Shown piece by piece: positions 34,336-43,487 of a stretch of 64,000 nt of DNA (its first letter is position 1; every line of letters begins with the position of its first letter). The notes beneath the pieces are model-generated. The model made no database searches, had not been told where the DNA came from, and saw nothing but the letters and a program-made list of their open reading frames with translations. The stretch lies in the NCBI RefSeq assembly GCF_000154465.1, contig NZ_DS499580.1:1-64000 (forward strand), written 5' to 3'. A program made the translations under genes and the position numbers. This DNA comes from Alistipes putredinis DSM 17216. GTDB lineage: Bacteria; Bacteroidota; Bacteroidia; Bacteroidales; Rikenellaceae.

Positions 34336-34893
34336 TTACCTGTAAATCGCTGTCAAGTCGCCGATATGGTAGCTTTTTTTCATCGTATCCGCTGTTGCAG
34401 GTTTCGTATCGTCTATAAAATCGTCGCCGGTCAAAAATGCTTCCGTAGTAACCGTGTAAACATACAGGCTGTCTTTAGTCAGCACGCTATATATTTTTTT
34501 TGAGCGGGGACCATCTCCATATTCCGCCGCAATTTCGATATAGCGAACAATTTTACCGTGTTCGTCGTGCAATATTAAATATTCTCGCGGCCCCGGATCG
34601 TCGCCTCCGTCGAGGACCAATCTCATGGTACGATTCCCGTCGAAAGGAATTCGATAATATTGTTTCCAATTTCCGTATCCCGTCGTATCGTTACCTAAAA
34701 GCAGCGCTAACCGATAGATCGTATCCCGATCCGTAATCATGGAATTGCCTGCTCGGTCCAGGGTGTAGTCCGATAATTTTAACCGATTGTTGAGATTGTC
34801 CGATTGCCGATCGATGCAAAATACCGTGCCCTGCAAGTTACGACAACTCGAACAAATGAATAATGTCATAAATATTATCGTGTGTTTCGTCAT
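34336..34893 (-). CDS. uncharacterised small lipoprotein
   Basis: 185 residues with lipobox-like IFMTLFICSSCRNLQ (Cys near residue 17). Mature part contains GTVFCIDRQSDNLNNRLKLS, LLLGNDTTGYGNWKQYYRIP and a C-terminal DTMKKSYHIGDLTAIYR. No domain is recognised. It stands alone, divergent from the recombinase remnant at 35147. Low GC compared with the housekeeping genes around, so recent acquisition is possible. Confidence 0.6.
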   Translation of the reverse strand: MTKHTIIFMTLFICSSCRNLQGTVFCIDRQSDNLNNRLKLSDYTLDRAGNSMITDRDTIYRLALLLGNDTTGYGNWKQYYRIPFDGNRTMRLVLDGGDDPGPREYLILHDEHGKIVRYIEIAAEYGDGPRSKKIYSVLTKDSLYVYTVTTEAFLTGDDFIDDTKPATADTMKKSYHIGDLTAIYR

Positions 34894-35108
34894 GGAAGGT
34901 AGCCTTTGTCCGAGAGGATCAATATCACCAAATTAAGCAAAATCCGGCAAAAATCCAAATTCGGAGGTAGAAAACCGCTGTGGGGATCATTCGGTGCGAA
35001 CGAATATGATAATTCCATCTATTTTCCGGGCTTTGCGGCTGGTCCGGACTGTTTATGCCGGAAGGTTTTGTATTCCGGTGCTCCCGAAGCATACGCTTAC
35101 CTTTACCG

Positions 35109-35130
35109 ACCGAGGCGACGTTGCCTCGGT
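35109..35130. repeat. short inverted repeat upstream of the recombinase remnant
   Basis: ACCGAGGC and GCCTCGGT form an 8-bp perfect inverted repeat with a 6-nt loop. Its role is unclear; no T run follows. Confidence 0.4.
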
Positions 35131-35146
35131 TAAAATCATTTGTATT

Positions 35147-35266
35147 ATGATAATAGGTTATTTACGTGTCAGCATGGGAAAACAGCATCTTGCCAACCAG
35201 CAGGATGAGATCCGGCGTTTCGCCGAAAGCAGGAATCTCGTCGTGGATCATTTATTGCGGAAATAG
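35147..35266 (+). pseudogene. N-terminal remnant of a serine recombinase/resolvase
   Basis: 39 codons: MIIGYLRVSMGKQHLANQQD and EIRRFAESRN, then a premature stop. It matches the N-terminus of Mpi-like invertases (catalytic Ser in YLRVS) and is close to the protein at 48445-49052. Catalytic and DNA-binding parts are missing. It lies 170 bp upstream of the promoter of the lipoprotein operon, a place where invertases control invertible promoters. Confidence 0.75.
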
Positions 35267-35288
35267 ATAGCTGGTGAAATTTTCTGTT

Positions 35289-35320
35289 TTTGTTTTTTTA
35301 TAAAATAATTTTTATATTTA
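35289..35320 (+). promoter_or_regulatory. strong promoter of the lipoprotein-DUF6029-Omp28 operon
   Basis: TTTG (35289-35292), a 20-nt spacer and TATATTTA (35313-35320; one mismatch) fit the Bacteroidetes consensus. The start site would be near 35327, giving a leader of about 108 nt to the ATG at 35435. Confidence 0.6.
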
Positions 35321-35434
35321 CACCCGTATTTTGCGAAAAGGCCATGCAGATGGTTTGCTTTAACCGCAGACGAATGGTGATATGATAATATTGTAAACGA
35401 AGAAACCCTTAATTGCCTTATTAAAAATTTTTTT

Positions 35435-38068
35435 ATGAAACATTTATTTGTTAATTTATTTTCTCTTGTATGCATGCTGCTTGCAGGAGTAGGATTGACG
35501 GGGTGTACCGACGACAAGACAGAACCAGACCCCGGTACTTGGCCTTCATTGGAAGTGAAGTTCCTTGAAGCACAGTATTCGACAGTCAAATTGGAGGTGA
35601 CTGCCGCTAATTTGACAGAAATTGCTTACCTGGCGACGCCCAAGGCCGATGCCAAGGAGACCCCGACGGCAACGATCGTCTTTGCGACCGGCGTCAAATC
35701 TGCGATTGCGGACGGCGTTTCTTCGCTGACCGTAAGTAAATTGGACCCCGATACGGAGTATGTGATCTATGTGGCTGCCACCACTGCGAACGAAGAGTTC
35801 TTTGAGAAGGTTCTCGAGGTTGAGGCCAAGACCGCTTCGTTCGGCGATAACGCGTACGACGTGTTTGACGTGGACTACATGAGTTTTAGCATGAACGTGA
35901 AATTCCAGCCGACCGATCCCGAGAATGTGATCAGATATCTGTTGATAGACATGTTGACGTATAACTATCAGAGTATGATGGGCAATACCGACGCCGACAT
36001 GATGAATTTATTCGACGATATATATCACAACTATATCACTGAGAACACCGTTTTCGTATTCAACGAGGAGAATTCGATTATACGCGACGAGAACGGCGAG
36101 CCTGTGACCGATGAGGAAGGCTCGATGATAACGCTCTGGAATCCGCTGGTACCCGGACAGCTCAACTATGTGTTGCTCGGCGAGTTCGCATATGGCGAGC
36201 ACCCTTGGGGCTTCGGTCAGGGATATTATCTTCCCCTTTGGGATAAGGACGCATACTACGAAGCTGTCGGCGGCGGCGGTATCTTGGAAGGAGCCAGTTC
36301 CCGTGCCGACGATGTAGAGCAGGGCGATTTCTGGACCGGCTACTACCAGAAGATAGAGGTTACCAACAAGAAGCCCGAAAAACTCGGTGAGATCAAGATC
36401 AATACCGATAAATTGAAACCCAACGGCGGTCTGCTCACTTTCGAGTTGTGCGAGGGGGTATCCTACCTGTGTCTTGGTATTTTCGAGGAGTATGATATGG
36501 AGGTGATTAAGACGTCAATGCTGAAAGGCGACCTGTCGAATATGCAGTGGGCGCTGACCTCTTACAACGCACCTTACATCCTCAATGTCCAGACTTATGA
36601 GATAGCCAAAGGGCAGACCGACTTCTCTTTCAACCTGACGGAGTATTTCACTAAGTTCACGCCGGGTACGAAGTATTACGTCTATGCGGTGGGTATCAAC
36701 GATAATACCGGTTCGAAGCAGGCTTTCGCCAAACTCGAAGGCTTTACGCTGCCCGAACCTACGAAACCGGCTCCCGAGGTAACCGTTACCGGTATCGATG
36801 CTCCGGAAGGTCATGAGGAGTCGCCCTACGAAGTTTGGTTCAATATCAAATGTACTACGGGTGACGCGGTGACTGCCAAGTACGCTGCCAACTACGAGCG
36901 TGAGTGGGAGGTCGAACTCAACGCCGGCAAGACTAACACCGACCTGATCGAAAACGGTAACGCGTTTACTCCGGATGATATCGAGAAGATCAACTCGGCC
37001 GAGGGTTACAACGTAATGTTCTCGACCCGTCCCGATGCCAACACCTACCTGGGTGTAATCGCTTACAATGACGAGGGTACCGGCAACGATCCCGACAAAG
37101 ATGGTTCTGCCATCGGCAAGAAGCGTTCTATGCCTGTACCTGATAAAGAGCTGGTAGATTCGAAGTATTTCGAAAGTCTGCTGGGTGAGTGGACGCTGTC
37201 GGCTGAATACGAGGGCGGCGAGGCGCCGATGACCTGCAAGGTGGAGATCGTTTCTGGACTGACGTGTCCGGAGAGTCTGTCCCAGGAGGTCATTGACTAC
37301 TATCTGAATAACACAAACTACTCGAAAGAGCAGGTAGAGAAGTTGTACGAGGGCTTCAAGAAGCAGCTTAAGCTCTACAATGAGCGTCTGCGCGGCCAGA
37401 ACCGCCTGCTTTGCCTGGGACTCGATATCGACCGTCCGAAGTACGAGTACAGTACCAACTACCTGGCCGGCTGGAAGACGCCATACGACCTTTTCATCGC
37501 AACTACGGAAGAGTACAACGGCTACGATACGGAGTCTATGTTCTTCGATTTCGGTCCGAAGTGGTATCTCGAGATGAAATCCGACGGTTCCGTAGTCGCT
37601 CCGTTCGACGTAACCAACCTGCCGCCGCTTACGTTATGGAACAAGGGGGCCGAGTACTATTTCATTGGTATCAGCAAAATGGCGATTACGCAGGGTGAGT
37701 TCCCCGTAACGATTAGCAGCGATAACTCTACGATCACTGTAGGGGGATATGAGTACGAAGGTGATACTTACTACCCGAATGCAGCGAAGATAATGTTCGG
37801 AGGACAGTATTCGACCAACACCCGGGTATGCGGCGCACTGACGCTGACCAAGGGTTGGAATGGTGAGTCCGTGAAGTCGGTTGTCAAGGGCGGCAAGTCC
37901 GTGACGACGAACGATGTGCTGGGTGCCGAGCGTGCTGTCCGCCCGTTGAGCCGCACGAGCGTATCTGATGCGAAGAGCTACGAGCCGCTTAAGGTTACTC
38001 CTCTTGCCGAGAAGTCGCTCCGCGAGCGTTGGAAGCAGCGGGCGGCAGGTAAATATATCCGTCGCTAA
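35435..38068 (+). CDS. large Fn3-like repeat lipoprotein
   Basis: 877 residues with lipoprotein signal (CMLLAGVGLTGCTDDKTEPD; Cys near residue 24). Residues about 35-130, 150-450 and 455-560 hold repeated immunoglobulin/Fn3-like modules, seen as VSKLDPDTEYVIYVAATTA and TPGTKYYVYAVGIND. Such modules are common in Bacteroidales surface lipoproteins. The C-terminal part (LLGEWTLSAEYEGGEAPMTC, MTCKVEIVSGL and YYFIGISKMAITQGEFP) looks like a separate domain with no known fold. A broken relative lies at 42154-43345. It is likely surface exposed, and its ligand is unknown. It is first in a likely three-gene operon. Confidence 0.8.
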   Translation: MKHLFVNLFSLVCMLLAGVGLTGCTDDKTEPDPGTWPSLEVKFLEAQYSTVKLEVTAANLTEIAYLATPKADAKETPTATIVFATGVKSAIADGVSSLTVSKLDPDTEYVIYVAATTANEEFFEKVLEVEAKTASFGDNAYDVFDVDYMSFSMNVKFQPTDPENVIRYLLIDMLTYNYQSMMGNTDADMMNLFDDIYHNYITENTVFVFNEENSIIRDENGEPVTDEEGSMITLWNPLVPGQLNYVLLGEFAYGEHPWGFGQGYYLPLWDKDAYYEAVGGGGILEGASSRADDVEQGDFWTGYYQKIEVTNKKPEKLGEIKINTDKLKPNGGLLTFELCEGVSYLCLGIFEEYDMEVIKTSMLKGDLSNMQWALTSYNAPYILNVQTYEIAKGQTDFSFNLTEYFTKFTPGTKYYVYAVGINDNTGSKQAFAKLEGFTLPEPTKPAPEVTVTGIDAPEGHEESPYEVWFNIKCTTGDAVTAKYAANYEREWEVELNAGKTNTDLIENGNAFTPDDIEKINSAEGYNVMFSTRPDANTYLGVIAYNDEGTGNDPDKDGSAIGKKRSMPVPDKELVDSKYFESLLGEWTLSAEYEGGEAPMTCKVEIVSGLTCPESLSQEVIDYYLNNTNYSKEQVEKLYEGFKKQLKLYNERLRGQNRLLCLGLDIDRPKYEYSTNYLAGWKTPYDLFIATTEEYNGYDTESMFFDFGPKWYLEMKSDGSVVAPFDVTNLPPLTLWNKGAEYYFIGISKMAITQGEFPVTISSDNSTITVGGYEYEGDTYYPNAAKIMFGGQYSTNTRVCGALTLTKGWNGESVKSVVKGGKSVTTNDVLGAERAVRPLSRTSVSDAKSYEPLKVTPLAEKSLRERWKQRAAGKYIRR

Positions 38069-38084
38069 CAGACTCTTTTGAAAT

Positions 38085-38128
38085 AAGGCAGGGGGAGGTA
38101 CCCGGAATGGGAATTTTCCCCCTGCTTT
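38085..38128 (+). terminator. terminator-like hairpin between operon genes
   Basis: AAgGCAGGGGGA and TCCCCCTGCtTT pair across 20 nt of loop. It lies 17 nt after the lipoprotein stop and 105 nt before the DUF6029 gene. It may reduce rather than stop transcription into the next genes. Confidence 0.5.
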
Positions 38129-38232
38129 ATGCTTTTATAAAATAACCGGATGCGCAAATCCGCTGGAGGTGCGGAGGCGTATTTTATGGAAGCAGAAGAG
38201 AGTTACTCTTTAAATCGAAAAAAGATTCCGAT

Positions 38233-39849
38233 ATGTTGAAAAAACTGTTTGGCTTGGCGCTTGCACTCTTGGCGACGCTTGCCGTTTCGGCGCAGGTTCG
38301 CGTGGGGGAGGGCCAGCTCTCCGGTAGTTTCGAGAGCAACTCGATCTACTACCAGGACGACTCGGGATTGGGTGCAGCAGGCACTGCTCCCGACGATCGT
38401 TTCGGTTCGAACAACTACATGAAACTCGACTACATGAACGGTCGTTTTTCTGCGGGACTCCAGATTGACGCTTATCTCCCTGCATTGCAGGGATATGAGA
38501 TCGGTCAGCAGCCCGGAGCCTATCACTTCTATCTCTCCTCGAAGTATATCCAGTGGCAGGATCACAACTATTCCGTGCGGGTGGGTGATATTTTCGACCA
38601 GTTCGGCAGCGGACTTATTTTTCGTTCGTTCGAAGACCGTCAGCTGGGATTCAACAATTCGATCGAGGGTGTGCAGGGTATCTACCGCTTCGGCGACTAC
38701 GTCGAGGTGAAAGGTATGTACGGTCGTCCCCGGCTCTACACCGACTATGCGGATTCGTGGGTGCGCGGTGCCGATCTGCACATTTCATTGAATGATATTT
38801 TCGGTTGGAACGCTGCGCAGTTCTCGGCTGAGGGCAGCTACGTCAACCGTTACGAGTCGCTCGACAAGGATCAGACGATCGACTTCGCCTCTCGCGGACT
38901 TACCTCGCCCAATCTGAACATGTATTCGGGCCGCCTGAATTTCGACTGGAAGGGGCTTTCGCTCAAAGGCGAATACGTATATAAGGGGAAGGACATCTAC
39001 TCGACTGTTGCGGACGTAGCCGCAGCCGGCAACGCCATCTTGGTCGAGGCCGGTTATAACTACGGACCTTTCAGCATCTCGGGTAGTTTCCGTCGGTTAG
39101 ACCGTATGGGGACGATGCTTTCGCTTTACGGCTCTGGTACGGGCAATGTACTCAACTACCTGCCCTCTCTGACGCGCCAGTACACTTACCTGTTGGCCAA
39201 TTTGGAACCGTATATCGTTAATACCGACGGCGAAATAGGCGGTCAGGTGGATCTCTACTATACGTATCGCAGCAAGTCGAACCGTCATCGCTACTGGAAT
39301 TTCCACGCCAACTTATCCACTTTCTATACGCTGCGTTCGGAGCAGAGCGAATCGGGCGAGCGGGAGTTGATGTGGCGTGATATTAACATCGATGTAGAGC
39401 GCCAGTGGAACAAGAAACTCAAAACCTCGCTGCTTGTTTCGATCCAGAAGCGCAACCCGAGTCATGGTTTCCAGCGTCAGACCTACGTATCCAACATTTT
39501 CATAGGCGATGTCACCTACAAATTCGACTCGAAAAAGTCGTTGCGCGTCGAGGCGCAATACCTTTATTCGACCGACTACGAGGGTGACTGGGTCGCGGCT
39601 TTGGTGGAGTTCAACATGGTGCCGCATTGGAGTTTCTTTGTGAGCGATATGTATAACCTCGACGAGACCGAGGCTAACTCCTTTACTAAAACGAATTATT
39701 ACAGTGCAGGATTCAGTTACCTGAAAAATCGTACGCGTATTCAACTCAGCTACGGCCGCAATCGTGCAGGCTATGTTTGTTCGGGAGGGGCGTGTCGTTA
39801 TATGCCGGCTTACACGGGTCTGAACCTTGTGATCACTTCATCCTTTTAA
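38233..39849 (+). CDS. DUF6029-family outer-membrane protein
   Basis: 538 residues with signal MLKKLFGLALALLATLAVSA followed by QVRVGEGQ. The sequence is a long chain of amphipathic strands ending in VITSSF, an outer-membrane type C-terminus. Examples are DRFGSNNYMKLDYMNGRFSA, VRVGDIFDQFGSGLIFRSFE and QLGFNNSIEGVQGIYRFGDY. These features agree with DUF6029. It probably forms a beta-barrel in the outer membrane together with the two flanking lipoproteins. The antisense frame over the first part is a shadow. Function unknown. Confidence 0.8.
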   Translation: MLKKLFGLALALLATLAVSAQVRVGEGQLSGSFESNSIYYQDDSGLGAAGTAPDDRFGSNNYMKLDYMNGRFSAGLQIDAYLPALQGYEIGQQPGAYHFYLSSKYIQWQDHNYSVRVGDIFDQFGSGLIFRSFEDRQLGFNNSIEGVQGIYRFGDYVEVKGMYGRPRLYTDYADSWVRGADLHISLNDIFGWNAAQFSAEGSYVNRYESLDKDQTIDFASRGLTSPNLNMYSGRLNFDWKGLSLKGEYVYKGKDIYSTVADVAAAGNAILVEAGYNYGPFSISGSFRRLDRMGTMLSLYGSGTGNVLNYLPSLTRQYTYLLANLEPYIVNTDGEIGGQVDLYYTYRSKSNRHRYWNFHANLSTFYTLRSEQSESGERELMWRDINIDVERQWNKKLKTSLLVSIQKRNPSHGFQRQTYVSNIFIGDVTYKFDSKKSLRVEAQYLYSTDYEGDWVAALVEFNMVPHWSFFVSDMYNLDETEANSFTKTNYYSAGFSYLKNRTRIQLSYGRNRAGYVCSGGACRYMPAYTGLNLVITSSF

Positions 39850-39863
39850 TTAAAAAACAGATT

Positions 39864-41036
39864 ATGAAATTCAAGAAATTCATTATCCCTGCGCTTTGTA
39901 TGGCTATGTTGAGCGCGGGATGTTCGGGGCAGGATCCGGTGACCCCCGGTGGCGGTCAAAACGGCAATGGGGGTACGAATGAAAACATCGAAAACGGTCT
40001 GCAGGTGACGGCATCGACGACGGTAATCAATGCCGACGGGCAGGATGCCGCCCGCATTAATGTCTATTATGACAAAGTGAAATTGTCGCTCGACGCAGTC
40101 GCTTTCTACGATGCCAAAAGTAACGACGTGCTCGACCTTTCGAAATTCACCATCGAGGACAACACGCTTGTGTACACTGTTACCGAGCCGGGTGAATTTT
40201 CGTTCTGGGTTGCTTATAAGACCCACAATACCAAAGATCGTCCGACAACCATTTCTGCTGTAGAGTTCTCGGTGCCTGACGCTCCGGAAGATCCCCAGCC
40301 GGACAACACCTCGTTCGTCCGCCGGACGCTCATCACGCAGTTCACGGGCTTGGGTTGCGGCTACTGTCCTTTTATGATCGCTGCGATGGAAGATGTACGC
40401 AAGTCGGCCGAATATGCGGACAAGTCCGTATTGGCAGCCTGTCACACCTATGGGGGTGATCCTTATCAGCCCGATGTGCCTTTGGATTACGCTATGGGTG
40501 TCAGCACGTATCCTTATGTAAATTTCGATTTCCAGACAGGGATTGGTAATTTTGGTTACAACAGCAACGTATCTAACATCAAGAAAAATATCGACAAATC
40601 GCTCTCTGTGGATGCCGGTGCCGGTATTTCGGTCGGTATGGAAGTTGCTGGAAACAAACTGGTCGCTCGTGTTACGGTGAAGGCTGCTCGCTCCGGTTCG
40701 TTCCGCGTAGGCGCTTGGGTGCTGGAAGATGGTCTGACAGGTACTCAACTGAACAATGGTATGAAGGGGGATTACGATTTCAACACGCATAATAATGTTA
40801 TCCGCCACGTGAATAGTCGTTACTCTGGTTCGGATTATTCCGGCCATGAGGTCGGTGCGTTGGCTGCCGGCGGTACCGGTGAGCATCTCTTTACGATGAC
40901 CTTGGATGAAAGTTGGGTCGTGAAGAATTGTCATGTGATATTCTTCGTAACGGAGCTTGTCGATAAGGGTTACGCCGTAACCAATGCTATCGACGTTCCC
41001 GTTAAGTCGTCTACTATACCGTTCGAGTACAGATAG
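39864..41036 (+). CDS. Omp28-like lipoprotein
   Basis: 390 residues from ATG 39864 (IIPALCMAMLSAGCSGQD lipobox; Cys near residue 20); the longer frame to 39777 overlaps the upstream gene and lacks the signal. After a Gly/Asn-rich linker a bacterial Ig-like strand region follows. Then comes a thioredoxin-like motif (LITQFTGLGCGYCPFMIAAM) with C-G-Y-C, as in Omp28-related proteins of Bacteroidetes. Omp28 was first seen as a surface antigen of Porphyromonas. The gene is 14 nt after DUF6029 and shares its transcript. It may fold or guard surface proteins; this is inference. Confidence 0.8.
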   Translation: MKFKKFIIPALCMAMLSAGCSGQDPVTPGGGQNGNGGTNENIENGLQVTASTTVINADGQDAARINVYYDKVKLSLDAVAFYDAKSNDVLDLSKFTIEDNTLVYTVTEPGEFSFWVAYKTHNTKDRPTTISAVEFSVPDAPEDPQPDNTSFVRRTLITQFTGLGCGYCPFMIAAMEDVRKSAEYADKSVLAACHTYGGDPYQPDVPLDYAMGVSTYPYVNFDFQTGIGNFGYNSNVSNIKKNIDKSLSVDAGAGISVGMEVAGNKLVARVTVKAARSGSFRVGAWVLEDGLTGTQLNNGMKGDYDFNTHNNVIRHVNSRYSGSDYSGHEVGALAAGGTGEHLFTMTLDESWVVKNCHVIFFVTELVDKGYAVTNAIDVPVKSSTIPFEYR

Positions 41037-41338
41037 TGTATTCGAACGTAGCAGCATACTGCTGTAAAATTTGCGGGGCGCCTCCATCGGAGTCGTCCCG
41101 TCTTTTTGACGCACGGCCGATCCGTGATGCCGGCCGCAACGCAGTGGAGGTGCGGTATGACGCGGCTGAAGAACTCCGGAGGGAAGACAACACAGCACAA
41201 CGGCCCGTATTCCTTTTTGGCTGAGGCAGATTGTCGATGCCTCCGGGGACGCACCGTGATCGAGGATGTGGGCAGCCCCTTGGGAGCGAGAACGGTTCCA
41301 TGAAAAAAGGGATCAAGATGTAAATGAAAAGTCGGTGG
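41037..41338. other. intergenic stretch after the Omp28 gene
   Basis: About 300 nt without a supportable gene. Small open frames (up to 65 codons) lack starts or family patterns. It may hold a decayed segment but nothing recognisable. Confidence 0.5.
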
Positions 41339-41365
41339 AAGTCTGTATTTCCGCAGACTTTTTTC
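41339..41365 (+). terminator. terminator of the Omp28 operon
   Basis: AAGTCTG and CAGACTT form a 7-bp stem with an 8-nt loop followed by TTTTT. It is 300 nt past the Omp28 stop; the intervening stretch has no gene that I can support. Confidence 0.7.
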
Positions 41366-41529
41366 ATATGCCCGTGACCAGTATCATCTTTCCGGTAAGA
41401 GTGTTTTCAGCTCATCCTGCGTGGAAAGGTAGGTCATGTATTGGATGGTGAAGACCTGTTTGTCATCTTCCGTGCGCTCGATCTCTCGGATGTGTAGCAG
41501 GTCATATATGTGTAAATCAATGAGTTGCC

Positions 41530-41748
41530 TTGCGTGTCGACAGATTCGGTTATAAGGTCGAAATCACCGACGAGGCGAAGCGGACGCTGACAGTCATCGG
41601 CTACCAGCGCAAATACGGCGTCCGCACCCTGCTCGAATGCATCGAGGAATTTCTCTCGGGACTGATTGTCGACGGCAAACTGTACAGCGGGGAGCGGGTG
41701 ATCGTGGAGCCCGACGGCGAAAAGGAGGTGATTCTCCGGGGCGCCTAA
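41530..41748 (+). pseudogene. C-terminal fragment of a Clp-type ATPase
   Basis: 72 codons. The stretch IGYQRKYGVRTLLECIEEFL, then SGLIVDGKLYSGERVIVEPD, resembles the last domain of ClpA/ClpB/ClpC (K-Y-G-x-R-x-L-...-I-x-x...L-x-x-G). Nothing of the ATPase modules lies upstream; the preceding 100 nt may be frame-broken remnants. Hence a pseudogene fragment. It marks the start of the decayed island. Confidence 0.5.
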
Positions 41749-42153
41749 CATAAATTCGTACCAGTGTCGGACGGTTTTCGAATTCCGGCCGAAGCAATTA
41801 TCGGTAAGAATAACACACTCTTCGCATTGGGTGACAGCACGGTTCCTTTCTGCAAAAAACGCGAAAGCAAATCGTATGTAAGCGTTACTCCGCTGAGCGT
41901 GTAAAAGAATCGCTATACGGATAAAAAATGCTGTAAATTTCGCAGCATTTTTTCAATAAACTTCGATTACAATCACGTCGCTTTGGTAGCGTGCAAACTG
42001 GTTTGCTTTCTGCGCTCGGTTTAAACGTTTATTTTAAAGGAAACCCGAAGTCGAGAACAAAAACGGTCTCTGTTATTCTCGAGGTGTCTTAAATATAAAT
42101 AAAAGGAGTTGCTCCGCAAGCCAACCCATCCTATGATGGAAATGTTGTTAAAT
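41749..42153. other. intergenic region with decayed remnants
   Basis: A frame ending at about 41904 reads ALGDSTVPFCKKRESKSYVS then VTPLSV; the ending recalls SurE-type or other hydrolase C-termini, but the evidence is thin. A terminator-like hairpin lies at 41923-41953. The rest to 42153 shows no gene. Confidence 0.4.
41923..41953 (+). terminator. terminator-like hairpin
   Basis: AAAAAATGCTG and CAGCATTTTTT pair perfectly over a 9-nt loop with flanking A and T runs. It is 20 nt after the possible remnant stop. Confidence 0.65.
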
Positions 42154-43345
42154 TTAATATTCTTCAGTTTTAAACGGCTCGCTGAAAGCAACCACTGAGT
42201 TGTATTCTCCTGTTTTTGCGTCAACACCTACAACCACGACTTTATATATTCCCGGCTCGAGTTTCTCGAAGCGTCCCATATAACTGCCCCAATACTCTCC
42301 TTCGAAACCATAGGTTTTAAAGAAATGAGCACGGTCTCTGCACCATCCTGACGATATTTTTTGTTTTGCAATCTCGTCAATGATTTGCAGAGATTCCTTT
42401 ACTGTGGTCTCCTCTGTAACTATCTCATAATAGTACAATGCAGTTATCGGATTAGGTATAATATGAATGTTATGGAAACCCCAAGACATATCGACATTAA
42501 TACTGAAGGTAATTTTGGCTATATCTGTCTCAGTAGTGAAATCTTTTCTGAAAAGCCCTGTTGTTACAGACTGTCCTTTATATCCAAATGCAAAAATAGA
42601 ATATTCAGTACTACTATCCAGTTGTGTATATGAACCTTGGGTTTCGCCGCGCTCCAATCTGCTTCTCGCAATCTGATCCTTGAAATAGGCTATAATTTCC
42701 TCATCTCTCTTCCCTTTAAAATTAGAAGAAGGTTTCATAAATACCGCATAAGGATCGGAATTTGTTGTGGTAATGTTGAAAGATACAGCATCAGAAGTAA
42801 CTGTTCCCAGCACAATCTCGATCTGATTGTCCGAAGGAGAAACCTTCCCTGTAGCAAACTCGACAGATGCCACTTCCGAATTCACTGTTCCATATGGTGT
42901 CAACGAACAAGCAAGGCAAAGATAGTCTGAAGACTCATACTCCAACTTGCTTTCCTTTTCACTCGGGCCGTATAACGCTATTTCAGAAATAACCTGATGT
43001 GCAGTTTTATTCAAGATTTGACAAGTACAATATACTGATCCACTGAAGCCTGCATATATTCTGCATTTGACATGCCTGTTCCTGCAAGTTCCGACTTGGA
43101 AACTATCTTGGAAAAATAACGGGACTCTGTATCGTCAGGAGTAATTGTTATGGAAAGGTCGACTCCGTCTTTGACATTATTAAGAAAAATCAAACTTGAC
43201 ATCATTAGGTCCCTCATATCCTTCTGCAAAACACTCCTTAAAGACTTTTGTTGTCATTTGTTTATCTTCACTCACACCGAAGATAGTAATATATCTAAGA
43301 GATTTTCCAACTCCAATAAAGTTAAAATCAGCATAGACTAAAACA
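42154..43345 (-). pseudogene. frameshifted Fn3-like lipoprotein remnant
   Basis: Three frames read one after another as one protein. The first (from about 43345) holds YADFNFIGVGKSLRYITIFG and FAEGYEGPNDVKFDFS. The second (43229-43011) holds VKDGVDLSITITPDDTESRY and FSKIVSKSELAGTGMSNAEY. The third (43014-42154) holds KLEYESSDYLCLACSLTPYG and TPYGTVNSEVASVEFATGKV, FTTETDIAKITFSINVDMSW and ends VVAFSEPFKTEEY. The N-terminus with a signal is missing. The domain style matches the lipoprotein at 35435 (Fn3-like modules), so this is a decayed relative. At least two frameshifts are needed to join it. Confidence 0.7.
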
Positions 43346-43487
43346 ACTACATATCAACAAGTTAATTGATTCTTCGGGTGACGGATTGCCTCCGTTTCCA
43401 CCCGAATACGGTGGATAGTTCTATTCTTATGTAGGCACCCATGTAGGGAACCGGCAGGAATACATGAACCACTAAAAAATTAACGAT

